From contig NZ_CP146069.1 of NCBI RefSeq assembly GCF_037023735.1, positions 2,025,501 to 2,089,500 of the forward strand: a stretch of DNA of 64,000 nucleotides, given 5' to 3'. Position numbers and translations under genes: made by a program. Shown in pieces: positions 53,166 through 63,184 of this stretch. Source of the DNA: Roseovarius sp. S88 (GTDB taxonomy: Bacteria > Pseudomonadota > Alphaproteobacteria > Rhodobacterales > Rhodobacteraceae). Below the pieces are notes generated by a model. It was not told the origin of the DNA. It was given only the letters and a program-made list of their open reading frames with translations, and made no database searches. The first letter of the stretch is position 1. Every line of letters begins with the position of its first letter.

Positions 53166-56100
53166 TCATTCCTTCTCCACCGCCTTCACTTTCACCGCTA
53201 AATCCTTGGCTATGGCAAAGGCGCCCTGAATTTTGTCCTTGGCCTTTTTCCAGTCGCGCCGCACGACGATCTTGTTGTCGCGCACTTTGGCCAACCCGCG
53301 CTGATCCTTGATGAACTCTACCAGTCCCGCCGGGTTGGCGAATTTGTCGTTGTGGAACTGGATTGTAGCCCCTTTGGGGCCGCCATCGAGCTTGGCGATG
53401 CCCGCGCGTTTGCACATGGCCTTAATGCGCACCACCAGCAGAAGCGTGTTGACCTCGCGCGGCAGTTTGCCAAAACGGTCGATGAGTTCAGCGGCAAAGC
53501 CTTCCAGTTCAACCTTGCTGCTCAAGCCACTGAGACGGCGGTATAGCCCCAGCCGCACATCGAGATCAGGCACGTAATCCTCGGGAATCAGCACCGGCAC
53601 CCCGAGATTGATGGTCGGTGCCCATTGATCATCGGCATCACTCAGCCCCTCAAGCTCACCGGCCTTGATCTTGGCAATCGCCTCTTCGAGCATGGATTGA
53701 TAAAGCTCGTAGCCCACATCGCGCATCTGGCCGGACTGCTCTTCGCCCAGAAGGTTCCCTGCTCCACGGATATCGAGATCCTGACTGGCAAGTGTGAACC
53801 CGGCCCCCAGTTGATCCAGACTACCCAGCACGCGCAGGCGTTTTTCAGCGGTGGGTGTAAGACGCAAGCGCGGCTTGGTGGTCAGATACGCATAAGCACG
53901 CGTCTTGGAGCGGCCAACGCGGCCTCTGATCTGGTAAAGCTGCGCCAGACCAAACATATCGGCGCGGTGAATGACCATTGTGTTGGCGGTGGGAATGTCG
54001 AGACCGCTTTCGACAATCGTCGTGGCCAGCAGCACATCAAACTTTCCGTCGTAAAATGCATTCATACGCTCATCAAGCTGCCCGGCGGCCATTTGACCAT
54101 GGGCCACAACAACGCTCACCTCGGGCACCTGTTCGCGCAGGAACGCCTCGACCTCTGGAATGTCCGAGATGCGCGGGACGACATAAAAGCTCTGTCCGCC
54201 ACGGTAATGCTCTCGCAAGAGCGCTTCGCGGATCGTGACCCCATCAAACTCGCTGACATAGGTGCGGATCGACAGCCGGTCGACGGGCGGCGTGCCGATG
54301 ATGCTCAAATCCCGCACCCCGGACAGACTAAGCTGCAGCGTTCGCGGAATAGGCGTGGCCGTCAGCGTCAGTACATGCACCTCTGAACGCAGAGATTTCA
54401 GCCGCTCTTTATGCCCCACGCCAAAGCGTTGCTCTTCGTCGATGACCAGAAGACCGAGGTTTTTGAACCGGATATTCTTGGCCAAAAGCGCATGGGTGCC
54501 GACGACAATGTCCACCGTGCCATCGGAGAGCCCTGCGCGGGTTTTGTTAGCCTCACCGGCACTGACAAAGCGCGACAAAGGCCGCACGGTGATCGGAAAG
54601 CCGCGAAACCGTTCTGCAAAGCTTTGATAGTGCTGACGCGCGAGCAATGTGGTCGGCGCAATGACCGCGACCTGAAGACCCGACATGGCGGCAATGAAAG
54701 CGGCGCGCATGGCCACCTCGGTTTTGCCAAAACCCACATCGCCACAGATGAGCCGATCCATCGGCGTGCCGCTTTCCAGATCGGCCAGCACATCCTCAAT
54801 CGCCCGCAGCTGATCATCGGTTTCCTGATAGGGAAAGCGCGCGGAAAACGCCTCCCACGCGTGATGTTCGGGCTCCAGCACGGGCGCCTTGCGCAAGGCA
54901 CGCTCAGCGGCGATGCGAATTAGCCGGTCGGCCATCTCGCGGATGCGCTCTTTGAGTTTGGCTTTTTTGGATTGCCACGCTCCGCCGCCCAGACGATCAA
55001 GCAAACCCTCTTCATGGCCGTAGCGACTAAGGAGCTCGATATTCTCCACGGGCAGGTACAGCTTGGCGTTTTCCGCATACTCCAAGAGCAGGCACTCATG
55101 CGCGGCCCCCGCCGCGGTGACGACTTCCAAGCCAAGGTAACGACCAATGCCGTGATCCACATGCACCACGAGATCACCAGCGCTCAGGCTTTGGGCCTCG
55201 GTCAAGAAATTCTCGGCACGGCGGCGCTTTTTGGGCGCGCGGATCAGCCGGTCTCCGAGGATATCCTGTTCGGCAATGACCGTAAGTCCCGGCGCCTCAA
55301 ACCCATGTTCAAGCTCCCACACGGTCAGGTGCAGGCCGTGTTTGCCAAGGCCCGAAGCATTGCGCACGGTGACAGCGCCCAGCAACCCCTCATCCTCAAC
55401 CAAACCTTCGAGACGCTCTCTCGCCCCTTCGGAATACGCGGCCAAAACAACGGGACCCTGGGTAAGCTTGTCCTCAACATGAGTTTTGAGCGCACTGAAA
55501 AGATTGATCTTTTCCTGCTGGCGCTCAGGAGCAAAATTGCGCCCAATGCGCCCACCCGCATCGATCACGCCAGGACCCGGTGCATGCGGCAACGCCTGAA
55601 AACTCAGGACGCGGCGATCGGCGATCGCCTCACCCCAGGCCTCATCGTCCAGGTAGAGAAGGTCCGGTGCGATGGGCTTATACACCGTGTCGTCGCGACC
55701 CTTTTGCGTCATCGCATGGTCACGCGCGTCAAACTGATCTGCGATGGCATCCCACCGGGCGGTGCGCGCGGGGTCAAACTGCTCATCCAGCGTCACTGAG
55801 GCCATGGGCAGGTAGTCAAACAGCGTTTCCAGCCTGTCGTGAAACAGCGGCAACCAGTGCTCCATCCCGGCCTGCTTGCGCCCGGCACTGACCGCCTCAT
55901 ACAGCGGATCGTCGCTGCCCGCCGCGCCAAAGGCAATGCGGTAGTTTTGCCGAAACCGGGTGATGGCCGCCTCATCGAGGATGACTTCGCTCACTGGAGT
56001 CAGATCAAGCTGCGTGAGCTTTTCAGTTGTCCGCTGCGTCACCGGATCAAACCGGCGCAGACCATCCAGCACATCGCCAAAGAGATCCAGACGCACCGGC

Positions 56101-56612
56101 CCGGCCTCGCCGGGGGCAAAGATGTCAATGATGCCGCCACGGATGGCATAGTCCCCGGGCTCCATCACCGTGGGGGATTGGGAAAACCCCATGCGCACCA
56201 GAAATGCCTTAAGAGCATTCTCGTCGATCTGATAATCAACAGTGGCTGAAAAGGTGGCCTGTTTGAGAATGTCGCGCGCCGGCACGCGTTGGGTCGCGGC
56301 GTTCAAAGTTGTCAGCAGCACAAATTCCTTTGGCGCGCCCTGCACCAGACCGGCCAGCGTTGCCATACGCGCCGCGGCGATGTCGGCATTGGGCGACACC
56401 CGGTCATACGGTAGACAATCCCATCCGGGAAATCGCAGAATCGGCAAGTCAGGCGAAAAGAACTGTAGCGCTGCGTCCAGCGCGGCCATTCGCTTGTCGT
56501 CGCGCGCCACATGCACAACCGGTGTGCCGCTGCGCGCCACTTCGTCTGCCACAAGCCGGGCGTCAAAGCCTTCCGGGGCGCCGCCAACGCCGATACGCTG
56601 TGCTTTGGTCAT
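53166..56612 (-). CDS. mfd: Transcription-repair coupling factor Mfd
   Basis: A DNA translocase of 1148 residues that removes RNA polymerase stalled at lesions and recruits UvrA. The N-terminal UvrB-like domain (PILRFPGWDCLPYDRVSPN), the RNA polymerase-interaction region (about 480-560: LSAGDLVVHVDHGIGRYLGLE), Walker A GDVGFGKTEVAMRA, the DEEQRFGVGHKERLK box, TATPIPRTLQ, and the C-terminal TRCF domain are in standard order. Length is typical. Confidence 0.97.
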   Translation of the reverse strand: MTKAQRIGVGGAPEGFDARLVADEVARSGTPVVHVARDDKRMAALDAALQFFSPDLPILRFPGWDCLPYDRVSPNADIAAARMATLAGLVQGAPKEFVLLTTLNAATQRVPARDILKQATFSATVDYQIDENALKAFLVRMGFSQSPTVMEPGDYAIRGGIIDIFAPGEAGPVRLDLFGDVLDGLRRFDPVTQRTTEKLTQLDLTPVSEVILDEAAITRFRQNYRIAFGAAGSDDPLYEAVSAGRKQAGMEHWLPLFHDRLETLFDYLPMASVTLDEQFDPARTARWDAIADQFDARDHAMTQKGRDDTVYKPIAPDLLYLDDEAWGEAIADRRVLSFQALPHAPGPGVIDAGGRIGRNFAPERQQEKINLFSALKTHVEDKLTQGPVVLAAYSEGARERLEGLVEDEGLLGAVTVRNASGLGKHGLHLTVWELEHGFEAPGLTVIAEQDILGDRLIRAPKKRRRAENFLTEAQSLSAGDLVVHVDHGIGRYLGLEVVTAAGAAHECLLLEYAENAKLYLPVENIELLSRYGHEEGLLDRLGGGAWQSKKAKLKERIREMADRLIRIAAERALRKAPVLEPEHHAWEAFSARFPYQETDDQLRAIEDVLADLESGTPMDRLICGDVGFGKTEVAMRAAFIAAMSGLQVAVIAPTTLLARQHYQSFAERFRGFPITVRPLSRFVSAGEANKTRAGLSDGTVDIVVGTHALLAKNIRFKNLGLLVIDEEQRFGVGHKERLKSLRSEVHVLTLTATPIPRTLQLSLSGVRDLSIIGTPPVDRLSIRTYVSEFDGVTIREALLREHYRGGQSFYVVPRISDIPEVEAFLREQVPEVSVVVAHGQMAAGQLDERMNAFYDGKFDVLLATTIVESGLDIPTANTMVIHRADMFGLAQLYQIRGRVGRSKTRAYAYLTTKPRLRLTPTAEKRLRVLGSLDQLGAGFTLASQDLDIRGAGNLLGEEQSGQMRDVGYELYQSMLEEAIAKIKAGELEGLSDADDQWAPTINLGVPVLIPEDYVPDLDVRLGLYRRLSGLSSKVELEGFAAELIDRFGKLPREVNTLLLVVRIKAMCKRAGIAKLDGGPKGATIQFHNDKFANPAGLVEFIKDQRGLAKVRDNKIVVRRDWKKAKDKIQGAFAIAKDLAVKVKAVEKE

Positions 56613-56634
56613 GTGGTCCGCCCCTGCCCGGCTC

Positions 56635-57162
56635 TTAGCCGAGTGCGCCGATGGACATGTTTTGGTACATGCCCCAAATCGCAGTAATGAAGATCGAAAT
56701 CATACCAATGACTTGAGTTATGAGCCGGTGGCGCAACAATATCTTAAAGAGCGCCTCACCCTGTAGGTCGCGCATTTGAATGACATGGGAGGTGCGCACG
56801 GACATCAACCCAACCAAGCTCATCGGAAAGAGTAGCAAAAACACCGCTTGCGAGAACTCGTTGCCGTAATAGAACCCGAGCGTCCCAAGCACCGTCAAAA
56901 CAAAGCACAGGAACCCTGCCAGCAACAGCCCGGTTTCCTCCATGATAAAGAGAATGCGGTTGGTGTTGATACGCACCAGATCGTGGAAATCCTGCGCGCC
57001 AACCATGTCACCAGAGCGGCGGGCACGCTGCGCCAGATCCCATGGAATGCCCAGTACCCAATGGCTGGTGGATGACCATAGCAAAGCCAGCACAATCCAG
57101 AACCAAAGGTTGCTGAAACTGCGCATGTCGATCAGCTCGAAAACGTGCTCGTACCAGTCCAC
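56635..57162 (-). CDS. Hypothetical membrane protein, 175 residues
   Basis: About four spans: LWFWIVLALLWSSTSHWVLG, then a hydrophilic loop with RARRSGDMVGAQDFHDLVRINTNRIL, LLLAGFLCFVLTVLGTLGFYYG, AVFLLLFPMSLVGLMSV, and VIGMISIFITAIWGMY. I do not recognise a function. It lies 22 bases upstream of mfd on the same strand and may be cotranscribed. Its ATG is divergent from hemB. Confidence 0.72.
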   Translation of the reverse strand: MDWYEHVFELIDMRSFSNLWFWIVLALLWSSTSHWVLGIPWDLAQRARRSGDMVGAQDFHDLVRINTNRILFIMEETGLLLAGFLCFVLTVLGTLGFYYGNEFSQAVFLLLFPMSLVGLMSVRTSHVIQMRDLQGEALFKILLRHRLITQVIGMISIFITAIWGMYQNMSIGALG

Positions 57163-57281
57163 TTTTGAGACCTTTTATCCTTACCGCGCCACGTCATAGC
57201 GCCGGTGTTCGGCAATTCCTACCCTTGAGATGCGTTAAATTCCATGCCAGTGAGAATGTGACCTTAAAAAAGGACAAACTG

Positions 57282-58280
57282 ATGCGCCCAGTGCACGCCC
57301 CGTTTCCCATCACCCGGTTGCGCCGCACACGTCAGAACGCGGCCATCCGTGATCTGGTTGCAGAAACGACCCTGAGTGTCGGCGACCTTATTTGGCCTGT
57401 GTTCGTGCGCGAAGGTGAGGCCATCGAGGAACCTGTGCCGTCCATGCCCGGTGTATCGCGACGTAGTGTCGACAAGATTGTCGATGTGGCAAAAGAAGCC
57501 GCCGACCTTGGCATTCCGGCGATCTGCATCTTTCCCTACACAGCGCTGGAAGAGCGTACAGAAGACTGCGCCGGTGCATGGGATCCCGAAAATCACGCCA
57601 ATCGCGCCATTCGTGCGATCAAGGCAGCGGTGCCTGAGCTTTTGGTCATGACGGACGTGGCGCTGGATACGTACAACATCAACGGCCATGACGGGTTTGT
57701 CGTGGATGGCGAGATTGTTAATGATCAAACCAATGAGGCCCTGGTCAAAATGGCCCTGGCACAGGCTGATGCAGGTGCCGACATCATTGGACCTTCGGAC
57801 ATGATGGACGGTCGCATCGGTGCCATCCGTCAAGCGCTGGAAGGTGCCGGGCATCAGAACGTGATGATCCTCAGTTATGCTGCGAAATACGCGTCAGCCT
57901 TTTATGGCCCGTTTCGCGATGCTGTGGGGGCGTCTGCGGCGCTCACCGGAGACAAGAAGACCTATCAGATCAACCCAGCCAACTCCGATGAGGCGATCCG
58001 CTGTGTTGCGCGAGACCTGGAGGAAGGCGCGGATATGGTCATGGTCAAACCGGGCATGCCCTATCTCGATATGTGCCGCAGGGTAAAGGATGCCTTTGGC
58101 GCGCCCACCTATGCCTATCAGGTGTCAGGTGAATACGCGATGATCATGGCAGCGGCACAAAACGGCTGGATCGACGAGGATCGCGCGATGATGGAAAGCC
58201 TCATGGCCTTCAAGCGAGCCGGATGTGACGGGGTTCTGAGCTATTTCGCCCCGCGAGTTGCGCGGGCACTGTCCGGGTGA
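57282..58280 (+). CDS. hemB: Porphobilinogen synthase (5-aminolevulinate dehydratase)
   Basis: Joins two 5-aminolevulinates to porphobilinogen in heme and chlorophyll synthesis; 332 residues. The Schiff-base lysines are in LSYAAKYASAFYGPFRDA and MVMVKPGMPYLD. The metal site reads TDVALDTYNINGHDG, with Asp instead of the zinc cysteines, so it belongs to the Mg-type, as in other alphaproteobacteria. ATG 57282 with AAAGGA upstream is chosen; the longer frame to 57165 adds unrelated residues. Confidence 0.96.
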   Translation: MRPVHAPFPITRLRRTRQNAAIRDLVAETTLSVGDLIWPVFVREGEAIEEPVPSMPGVSRRSVDKIVDVAKEAADLGIPAICIFPYTALEERTEDCAGAWDPENHANRAIRAIKAAVPELLVMTDVALDTYNINGHDGFVVDGEIVNDQTNEALVKMALAQADAGADIIGPSDMMDGRIGAIRQALEGAGHQNVMILSYAAKYASAFYGPFRDAVGASAALTGDKKTYQINPANSDEAIRCVARDLEEGADMVMVKPGMPYLDMCRRVKDAFGAPTYAYQVSGEYAMIMAAAQNGWIDEDRAMMESLMAFKRAGCDGVLSYFAPRVARALSG

Positions 58281-58419
58281 TCTGAAAACACCAGCAATAT
58301 GTTGCTTTGCACCACAATCTGTGGTGACAGGCGCAGCTCACGCCTCTATAGTGAGTGTGACGGCATGCAAAAGGCCGGATTCGACAATTTATATACTCAG
58401 GCAACGAACAGGCAGTCCT

Positions 58420-58980
58420 ATGAGCAAACTTTCACGGCGCAGCTTTACGCTGGGCGCACTGGCCGCATCCCCCCTTCTCGCCGCTTGTGGCAATGGCGTT
58501 GGAAGCACCGGTGGTCAAAAGATCGACGCGCGCGTCGATTCAACTCTGAATTATCTCTACTCAACTTATCCCAACACTCAGGATCTGGCGAACAAGTCTA
58601 CAGGGCAGCTCGTCATGCCCTTGATCACCGAAGGTGGCTTTATCTTCGGGGGTGGCTTTGGCCGAGGTGCCCTGCGCGTTGGAGGTGCAACCGTTGACTA
58701 TTACTCAGCCACCAAAGGCAGTGTTGGCCTTCAGATTGGCGCACAGCAATTTGCGCATGTTCTGTTTTTCATGACCGAAGACGCATTGACTGATTTCCGC
58801 GCCGCCTCTGGCTGGGTCGCGGGCGCGGATATCGAATATGTGTTCTCTGACAAAGGTGAAAACCTGCGCACGGACACCACAACAATTACAAGCCCTGTCG
58901 TGGCGGTAATCTTTGGTCAGGCCGGCGCGCTTGTAGGTGTATCCCTCGAAGGCACGAAATACACGCGCATCATTCCATAA
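58420..58980 (+). CDS. Tat-type lipoprotein with YSC84-related domain
   Basis: A 186-residue exported lipoprotein. SRRSFTLGALAASPLLAAC combines a twin-arginine motif with a lipobox (LAAC), so it is probably sent out folded. The mature part has a YSC84/BPSL1445-like domain: GGFIFGGGFGRGALRV, SVGLQIGAQQFAHVLFFMTEDAL, and GQAGALVGVSLEGTKYTRI. This domain is known in lipid-binding and secreted proteins of unclear role. The start is ATG 58420; upstream in-frame codons overlap hemB and are rejected. Confidence 0.8.
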   Translation: MSKLSRRSFTLGALAASPLLAACGNGVGSTGGQKIDARVDSTLNYLYSTYPNTQDLANKSTGQLVMPLITEGGFIFGGGFGRGALRVGGATVDYYSATKGSVGLQIGAQQFAHVLFFMTEDALTDFRAASGWVAGADIEYVFSDKGENLRTDTTTITSPVVAVIFGQAGALVGVSLEGTKYTRIIP

Positions 58981-59000
58981 CACATTGATATTTCTACAAA

Positions 59001-59028
59001 AAGGCGAGGCTAGTCCCTCGCCTTTTTT
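59001..59028. terminator. Bidirectional terminator between the lipoprotein and usg genes
   Basis: AAGGCGAGG (59001-59009) and CCTCGCCTT (59016-59024) pair perfectly; the plus strand continues in six Ts and the minus strand in several, so it can end both converging genes. Confidence 0.85.
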
Positions 59029-59037
59029 CGTGTGCAA

Positions 59038-59307
59038 TCAGTGCAACTGAAACTCACCCGTCACATGTCGCCATTCGCCTGGGCTGATCAATTTGCGATG
59101 TGTGAATTTGACGGAATGCAATGGCCCTTCAATCTCGTCCTGCCAGAATTCGATAAATTTAAACAGATTGGGATGGTCCGGCGCTGTATCATATTCCTGC
59201 CAGATGAACGTGTTCAGGACATGCGTATAATCCGGCATGTGATAGAACATTTCGGCTGTGGTCAGCCCGTAGCCTTTGAGCATCATTTCGGTTTCAGACA
59301 TGGTCAT
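59038..59307 (-). CDS. usg: Usg family protein
   Basis: An 89-residue alphaproteobacterial protein of the Usg family, first named from Caulobacter; its function is unknown. Blocks such as LTTAEMFYHMPDYTHVLNTFIWQEYDTAPDHPNLFKFIEFWQDEIEGPLHSVKFTHRKLISPGEWRH are highly conserved in the family. The start could also be the Met two codons on (59301). Confidence 0.88.
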   Translation of the reverse strand: MTMSETEMMLKGYGLTTAEMFYHMPDYTHVLNTFIWQEYDTAPDHPNLFKFIEFWQDEIEGPLHSVKFTHRKLISPGEWRHVTGEFQLH

Positions 59308-59435
59308 TGCTCAACCTCTTACCTTTTTTCGTTGCCCCCAGTAGTTTCATCTTGCCATGGAAAAATTACTTTTCAATAAAAACAATGTGTTATCACCTAA
59401 GTGATGTGGCTGCCAAACAAGGCTCAGCAGAGGCA

Positions 59436-59465
59436 TTGCACCCTATATCCTGCCTCTGGTATAGT
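59436..59465 (+). promoter_or_regulatory. Possible gyrA promoter
   Basis: TTGCAC (59436-59441), 18 bases, TATAGT (59460-59465), about 45 bases before the gyrA start. Reasonable match to a housekeeping promoter. Confidence 0.4.
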
Positions 59466-59510
59466 TTTCATGACTATATATAGAGTTTGTGCGACAAGAC
59501 GGGACATTAC

Positions 59511-62255
59511 GTGAGCGACACGCCAGAAACCCCTGAAAACGAAGATGAAATGCCGCCGGAGCGCCCGCCATATGATGGGCCATCGGTGTCAATCATCGAC
59601 GAGATGAAAACATCCTATCTCGACTATGCGATGTCGGTGATTGTCAGCCGCGCTATCCCTGACCTTCGGGATGGTTTGAAACCGGTGCATCGACGCATCC
59701 TTTACGCGATGCACGAAACGGGCAACACGCATGACAAGGCATACCGGAAATCCGCGCGCCCGGTGGGTGACGTCATGGGTAAATACCACCCCCACGGCGA
59801 TAGCGCGATCTATGACGCTCTTGTACGTATGGCGCAGGATTTTTCGATGTCCCTGCCCTTGCTCGACGGGCAAGGCAACTTTGGCTCGATGGATGGCGAT
59901 AACCCGGCGGCGATGCGCTATACCGAAGTGCGCATGGACAAGCCCGCCGCGTCACTTTTGGCGGATATTGAAAAAGACACGGTTAACTTTCAGGACAACT
60001 ACGACGGTAAGGACCGCGAACCCTCGGTCTTGCCCGCGCGCTTCCCGAATATGCTGGTCAACGGCGCGGGGGGGATCGCGGTGGGTATGGCCACCAACAT
60101 CCCACCGCATAACCTTGGTGAGGTGGTAGACGCTACGTTGGCACTGATCGAGAATCCTGACCTGAGTTCTGAACAACTGATTGAATATGTGCCTGGTCCG
60201 GACTTTCCGACCGGAGGCATTATGCTGGGCCGCTCAGGCGCGCGCAAAGCATATATCGAAGGGCGTGGCAGTGTTGTGATCCGCTCAAAAACACGCGTAG
60301 AGGAGATTAGGAAAGACCGTTACGCCATTGTTATTGATGAGATTCCGTATCAGGTGAACAAAGCGGCGATGATTGAAAAAATCGCCGAAACCGTGCGTGA
60401 CAAGAAGATCGACGGCATCAGCCATGTGCAAGACGAATCCGACCGCAACGGTGTGCGAGTCGTGGTGGAACTGAAGCGCGACGCGACGGCCGAAGTGGTT
60501 CTCAACCAACTCTTCCGGTTCACGCCGATGCAGACGCATTTCGGCTGCAACATGTTGGCCTTGAATGGAGGTCGGCCAGAGCAGTTGACACTTTATGGCT
60601 TCCTCTCTGCCTTCATCAGCTTCCGCGAAGAGGTTGTGGCCCGCCGCACCGCATTTGACCTGCGAAAAGCACGTGAGCGCAGCCACGTCCTTTGCGGTCT
60701 GGCTGTAGCCGTCAGCAACGTGGATGAGGTCGTGGCCACGATCCGTAGTTCTGCTGATGCCGCTGAAGCGCGTCAAAAGCTGATGGAACGCCGTTGGCCC
60801 GCTCAGGATATTCTGGAATACATCGCTCTGATTGATGATCCGACCCATACGGCAAATGACGACGGGACGTACAATCTCAGCGAAACACAGGCCCGTGCCA
60901 TCCTCGATCTGCGACTGCAGCGTCTGACGCAGATTGGCGTGAAAGAAGTCACCGATGAACTGCAGGAGTTGGCCGGTAAAATCAAGGAATACCTTGCTAT
61001 TTTGGCCAGCCGAGAGCGGATCATGGAGATCATCTCGGACGAGCTCAAAGAGGTGAAAGAGCAATTCGCCGTCCCACGCCGCACCGAGATTGTCGACTGG
61101 TCTGGTGACATGGACGACGAGGACCTCATCGAGCGCGAGGACATGGTCGTGACGGTTACATCCGGCGGCTATATCAAACGCACTGCCTTGGCCGATTTCC
61201 GTGCGCAAAAGCGGGGTGGCAAGGGTGTGTCGGGCATGCAGACCAAAGAAGAGGACGTGATCACCACCCTCTTTGTGGCCAATACGCATACGCAGCTTTT
61301 GTTCTTCACCACCGATGGCATGGTCTACAAGCTTAAGACCTGGCGCCTGCCCCTTGGGGGGCGCACGTCCAAAGGCAAGGCAATTGTGAATATCCTGCCA
61401 ATTCCGACGGGGGTGAGCATTGCCGCCATTATGCCCGTCGACGTGCCCGAGGAAGAATGGAATGACCTTCAGATCTTCTTTGCCACCTCGGCAGGCGATG
61501 TGCGGCGCAATGCGCTCAGCGATTTCACCAACGTCAAATCCAACGGCAAAATCGCCATGAAGCTGCCTGATGAGAACACCAGGTTGGTGAATGCGCGCAT
61601 TTGCTCTGAGGAGGATGACATCATGCTGGTGACGAACTCGGGGCGCGCGATCCGTTTCCCCACCACCGAAGTGCGCGTGTTCAAAGGGCGCGACTCCACC
61701 GGGGTTCGGGGCATCAAACTGCAAAACGGTGATCAGGTGGTTTCGATGTCTGTGATCCGCCATTTCAAGGCAGACACGGATGAGCGCGCGGCTTATCTGA
61801 AAATGCGCCGCGCGCTGGCAGGGGCGTCTGAAGAAGATGTTGTAAGTGACGAGGAAGGCAACGAAAACGCCTCGATCAGCCCGGAACGCTTTGAAGAAAT
61901 GCAGGCCGCGGAAAACCTGATCCTGACCATTACGGATCAGGGCGCGGGCAAGCTCAGTTCAAGCCATGACTACCCCGTGCGGGGCCGTGGCGGCATGGGC
62001 GTGCAGGCCATGGACAAGGCCATGCGCGGTGGCGCTCTGGTGGCTTCCTTCCCGGTCGAGATGGAAGATCAGATCATGCTGGCCACATCCCGGGGGCAAT
62101 CGATCCGGGTGCCGGTCGACGGCATTTCCTTCCGCTCGCGCAGCGCAGGCGGCGTGAAGGTATTCGACACCGGCAAGGGCGAACAGGTGGTCAGCGTGGC
62201 TTGGATTGCTGAGACTGGCGACGAAGACGAAACCGAAGATCAGACAGTCGAATAG
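59511..62255 (+). CDS. gyrA: DNA gyrase subunit A
   Basis: The cleavage and religation subunit of DNA gyrase, 914 residues from GTG 59511; an earlier in-frame TTG (59487) adds eight unsupported residues. The catalytic Tyr is residue 137 in [10 protein letters not shown]. The quinolone region reads HGDSAIYD with Ser98 and Asp102 (equivalent to E. coli Ser83/Asp87) unchanged, so no resistance substitution is seen there. The C-terminal beta-pinwheel repeats (such as [23 protein letters not shown]) follow. Confidence 0.97.
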   Translation: MSDTPETPENEDEMPPERPPYDGPSVSIIDEMKTSYLDYAMSVIVSRAIPDLRDGLKPVHRRILYAMHETGNTHDKAYRKSARPVGDVMGKYHPHGDSAIYDALVRMAQDFSMSLPLLDGQGNFGSMDGDNPAAMRYTEVRMDKPAASLLADIEKDTVNFQDNYDGKDREPSVLPARFPNMLVNGAGGIAVGMATNIPPHNLGEVVDATLALIENPDLSSEQLIEYVPGPDFPTGGIMLGRSGARKAYIEGRGSVVIRSKTRVEEIRKDRYAIVIDEIPYQVNKAAMIEKIAETVRDKKIDGISHVQDESDRNGVRVVVELKRDATAEVVLNQLFRFTPMQTHFGCNMLALNGGRPEQLTLYGFLSAFISFREEVVARRTAFDLRKARERSHVLCGLAVAVSNVDEVVATIRSSADAAEARQKLMERRWPAQDILEYIALIDDPTHTANDDGTYNLSETQARAILDLRLQRLTQIGVKEVTDELQELAGKIKEYLAILASRERIMEIISDELKEVKEQFAVPRRTEIVDWSGDMDDEDLIEREDMVVTVTSGGYIKRTALADFRAQKRGGKGVSGMQTKEEDVITTLFVANTHTQLLFFTTDGMVYKLKTWRLPLGGRTSKGKAIVNILPIPTGVSIAAIMPVDVPEEEWNDLQIFFATSAGDVRRNALSDFTNVKSNGKIAMKLPDENTRLVNARICSEEDDIMLVTNSGRAIRFPTTEVRVFKGRDSTGVRGIKLQNGDQVVSMSVIRHFKADTDERAAYLKMRRALAGASEEDVVSDEEGNENASISPERFEEMQAAENLILTITDQGAGKLSSSHDYPVRGRGGMGVQAMDKAMRGGALVASFPVEMEDQIMLATSRGQSIRVPVDGISFRSRSAGGVKVFDTGKGEQVVSVAWIAETGDEDETEDQTVE

Positions 62256-62357
62256 AGCCAGCAAATTCACAGGATTTGCCAAGGTTTTGGTCCAATTGTG
62301 CCGCAATGGTTAACCATACTACGCCTTGTAAGGGGTGTGGTGCCTTTGTGCACCGCT

Positions 62358-63101
62358 ATGGAACGGAAACCAGATCGCGTGACACCAAGAACGCAAACAT
62401 GGCTGGACCACACTGGTCTGAACCTGATCCGCATTGTGGTTGGGTCATATTTCATTGCGATCACAATGGGGTTGATCACCGGGTTTGAGCCCACGGCGTT
62501 GTTCGTCCTTTATTCCAGTCCCGTGATGGCCGACTTGATCGGTACAATCGTGCTATTTTCCTTAACAATAATCTACATGACGGGATGGCAACTTCGGCTG
62601 AGTTGTCTGGCTCTGGCGCTGTTTGTTCTCACGTCCAGTTTGGCGCAGAATTTCATGATCTCCCCTGCGGGCACAATCAGCGATTTCTGGCGCGACCTGA
62701 CTTTGGTCTGTGCCGTGATCCTGTCCTACTCCAGCCTGGGTCGGGCCGAACTCCGCAAAGCAGCCCTTGTTGGCAGGCACAGGATTGTCGGACCGCGCCG
62801 ACTCGGGGACAGGATTGTGCCAAGACGCGTCACGCTTGAAACCAGCGCGCGCGCGACGTCACGCCCAATGCAGGACATTCCAATGTTGGCGGCGGCACCT
62901 TCGGACATGCCGCGCTTTGATGAAGAGACCTCAGGTGAACCTGCCCAAGAGCAGTATGATTTCAAAGCCGTGCGTTTCGAAACCACTCGAAAACAACCTG
63001 AACCATCGGAACTACCGGATACCGAGGTCGAGCTGAACTTGTTGTCAGATGATGATCCCACCGAGGACAGCGAGCAAAAGAATATCTTCGCACCAATGTA
63101 G
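62358..63101 (+). CDS. Hypothetical membrane protein with acidic cytoplasmic tail
   Basis: About 247 residues. Four spans lie in the first half (LIRIVVGSYFIAITMGLITG; FVLYSSPVMADLIGTIVLFSLTIIYM; LSCLALALFVLTSSLAQNF; LTLVCAVILSYSSL). The second half is basic, then acidic (PDTEVELNLLSDDDPTEDSEQ), and probably cytoplasmic. The start is uncertain: ATG 62358 is used, but TTG 62346, with AAGGGG upstream, or ATG 62298 are possible. I do not recognise the family. Confidence 0.65.
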   Translation: MERKPDRVTPRTQTWLDHTGLNLIRIVVGSYFIAITMGLITGFEPTALFVLYSSPVMADLIGTIVLFSLTIIYMTGWQLRLSCLALALFVLTSSLAQNFMISPAGTISDFWRDLTLVCAVILSYSSLGRAELRKAALVGRHRIVGPRRLGDRIVPRRVTLETSARATSRPMQDIPMLAAAPSDMPRFDEETSGEPAQEQYDFKAVRFETTRKQPEPSELPDTEVELNLLSDDDPTEDSEQKNIFAPM

Positions 63102-63184
63102 ACGGTTGATTTTTCAATCCATGTGAACCCGTATGGACGAAGAAAGTGCAATTTGCCTTTCGACGTAACGGGATTGAAACCAAT

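Noticed and set aside
59487..59510. Upstream TTG start for gyrA
   Set aside because: It would add eight residues without similarity; GTG 59511 gives a normal N-terminus.
59871..59920. Quinolone-resistance change in GyrA
   Set aside because: Ser98 and Asp102 match the susceptible residues, so no resistance call is supported.
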